Assembly (NCBI GenBank): GCA_902766575.1
Contig: CACXED010000130.1
Coordinates: 1-12,362 of the forward strand
Length of the DNA stretch: 12,362 bases
DNA from: an uncultured Ruminococcus sp.
GTDB taxonomy: Bacteria; Bacillota; Clostridia; Oscillospirales; CAG-272
Direction: 5' to 3'
The position numbers were made by a program, and so were the translations under genes. This document shows, one piece after another, positions 11,648-12,362 of this stretch (positions within the stretch are counted from its first letter, which is position 1; every line of letters begins with the position of its first letter). Below the pieces are notes generated by a model. It worked only from the letters and a program-made list of their open reading frames with translations, was not told the DNA's origin and searched no databases.

Positions 11648-12362
11648 TCAGAATGCGATAGCTGGGATCTCCTCTGCCGCCGGAGCGTCGGGAGCTTTTT
11701 TGCCCTTTGCTATATCGTAGAGCTCGCTGTTGGCGAGCTTCACTCCTGCGACAAAATCCTCGTAGGGCTTCTGGCAGACGTCGACAAGCCCGATCTGATA
11801 ATTCTCGCCGTCGAACCGCCCGAGGTATGCCTGATCGTTGAGCGTGAAGTAATGCGCTCCGACGCACATCGGATGAGCCGCCGCTTTCTGCATATAGCGG
11901 CGATAAGCGACGCCGCGCTCGTACTGACTCGTGACTCCGCGCAGACCGGTGGCGTCGAGTCCGACGTCGAGCGCTCCGAAGTGGAACTCGCCGATCATCA
12001 TCGGCTTTCCGACCTTTTCGTAGAAGCTGTCGAGCGCCTCGGTGGGATCCATTTTGTAGCAGTTGAAGCTGAACACGTCGACGTACTCCGAGCCGGAGGT
12101 CAGCGCCTTGCTCGAAAGCCATGCGTAGCGTATTCCGAGGTTGAGGTGATTCGGGTCGTATCTGCGTATCGCCTCGGAGGGGACGCGCATATATTCGCGT
12201 ATCATTTCGCAGGTAAAATCCCAGAGATCGGCGGTCTCAGCCTCGCTGTCGGTGACGCGAAGCTCTCCGAAGCCCGCAAAATCGGTTCCCCAGGCTCTGT
12301 TCAGACCCTCGATATCGCCGTATTTTCCGCGCAGACGACGGCAGAGCTCCCGGTAGCTGTCG
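11648..12362 (-). CDS. C-terminal part of a clan GH-A glycoside hydrolase (agarase/GH42-like), truncated by the window edge
   Basis: The last 237 residues of a TIM-barrel glycosidase; the reading frame stays open to the window edge, so the ATG at 12205 is internal. YRELCRRLRGKYGDIEGLNRAWGT (residues 3-26 of the fragment) matches the 'LY-x-KYG-x-i-x-x-LN-x-aWgt' segment of GH42- and agarase-type enzymes. VDVFSFNCYK (95-104) looks like a barrel strand. GKPMMIGEFHFGALDVGL (118-135) holds the likely nucleophile Glu125, and GRFDGENYQIGLVDV (181-195) matches a conserved stretch I recall from proteins annotated as beta-agarase. The C-terminal tail is short and rich in Ala, Pro and Glu. Substrate cannot be assigned, since the rest of the barrel is outside the window. 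It is convergent with the lipoprotein gene across a bidirectional terminator. Confidence 0.8.
   Translation of the reverse strand, partial: DSYRELCRRLRGKYGDIEGLNRAWGTDFAGFGELRVTDSEAETADLWDFTCEMIREYMRVPSEAIRRYDPNHLNLGIRYAWLSSKALTSGSEYVDVFSFNCYKMDPTEALDSFYEKVGKPMMIGEFHFGALDVGLDATGLRGVTSQYERGVAYRRYMQKAAAHPMCVGAHYFTLNDQAYLGRFDGENYQIGLVDVCQKPYEDFVAGVKLANSELYDIAKGKKAPDAPAAEEIPAIAF

Noticed and set aside
11571..12122. 183-residue minus-strand frame overlapping the hydrolase fragment
   Set aside because: Arg/Ser-rich shifted frame; the overlapping frame 11648-12362 has clear glycosidase motifs and a normal composition.
1..12362. CRISPR arrays, transposases, attachment sites, tRNA or rRNA
   Set aside because: No regularly spaced direct repeats, IS-like genes or structural RNA genes were seen on either strand.

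Overview
The window looks like chromosomal DNA from a spore-forming, Gram-positive Clostridia-type bacterium, most like the Oscillospiraceae/Ruminococcaceae group; the genus cannot be fixed from the sequence. The reasons are a SigK-type sporulation sigma factor, consensus SigA promoters, strong AGGAGG-type ribosome binding sites, a lysine riboswitch with a terminator/antiterminator platform, lipoprotein signal peptides, and GC-rich codon use. There are no rRNA or tRNA genes, CRISPR arrays, transposases or phage genes.

Layout. (1) Positions 1-1014: the start of a secreted protein gene (minus strand) with a near-perfect promoter, divergent from an AraC-family regulator. (2) 1048-1620: a toxin-antitoxin pair on the minus strand, toxin gene first, driven by a consensus promoter with an inverted repeat in the -35/-10 spacer. 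(3) 1689-2753: queA (queuosine tRNA modification), minus strand. (4) 2803-4926: promoter, lysine riboswitch, terminator, dapA and dapB (first two steps of the DAP/lysine branch), closed by a strong bidirectional terminator. (5) 4933-6824: a two-gene minus-strand operon in which a NYN/PIN-like putative RNase gene overlaps, by ATGA, a gene for a small membrane protein with an HEXXH motif. (6) 6881-8222: sigK and, upstream of it, a divergent YpsA/DUF1273-like (SLOG) gene, with a perfect 11-bp hairpin between them. (7) 8442-11636: a lipoprotein-type serpin, then a lipoprotein made of two diverged copies of one ~250-residue unit, and a terminator. (8) 11648-12362: the C-terminal part of a glycoside hydrolase with an agarase/GH42-like look, minus strand, cut by the window edge.

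How the parts work together. The dap operon is predicted to be shut off by lysine through early transcription termination; the alternative pairings can be read in the sequence. The toxin-antitoxin operon is probably autorepressed at the spacer palindrome. The AraC regulator and the two edge genes suggest a carbohydrate-using lifestyle. The surface-exposed serpin and its duplicated lipoprotein neighbour suggest interaction with outside proteases or hosts. The least explained unit, and the best candidate for an undescribed system, is the translationally coupled NYN-nuclease/membrane-HEXXH pair.
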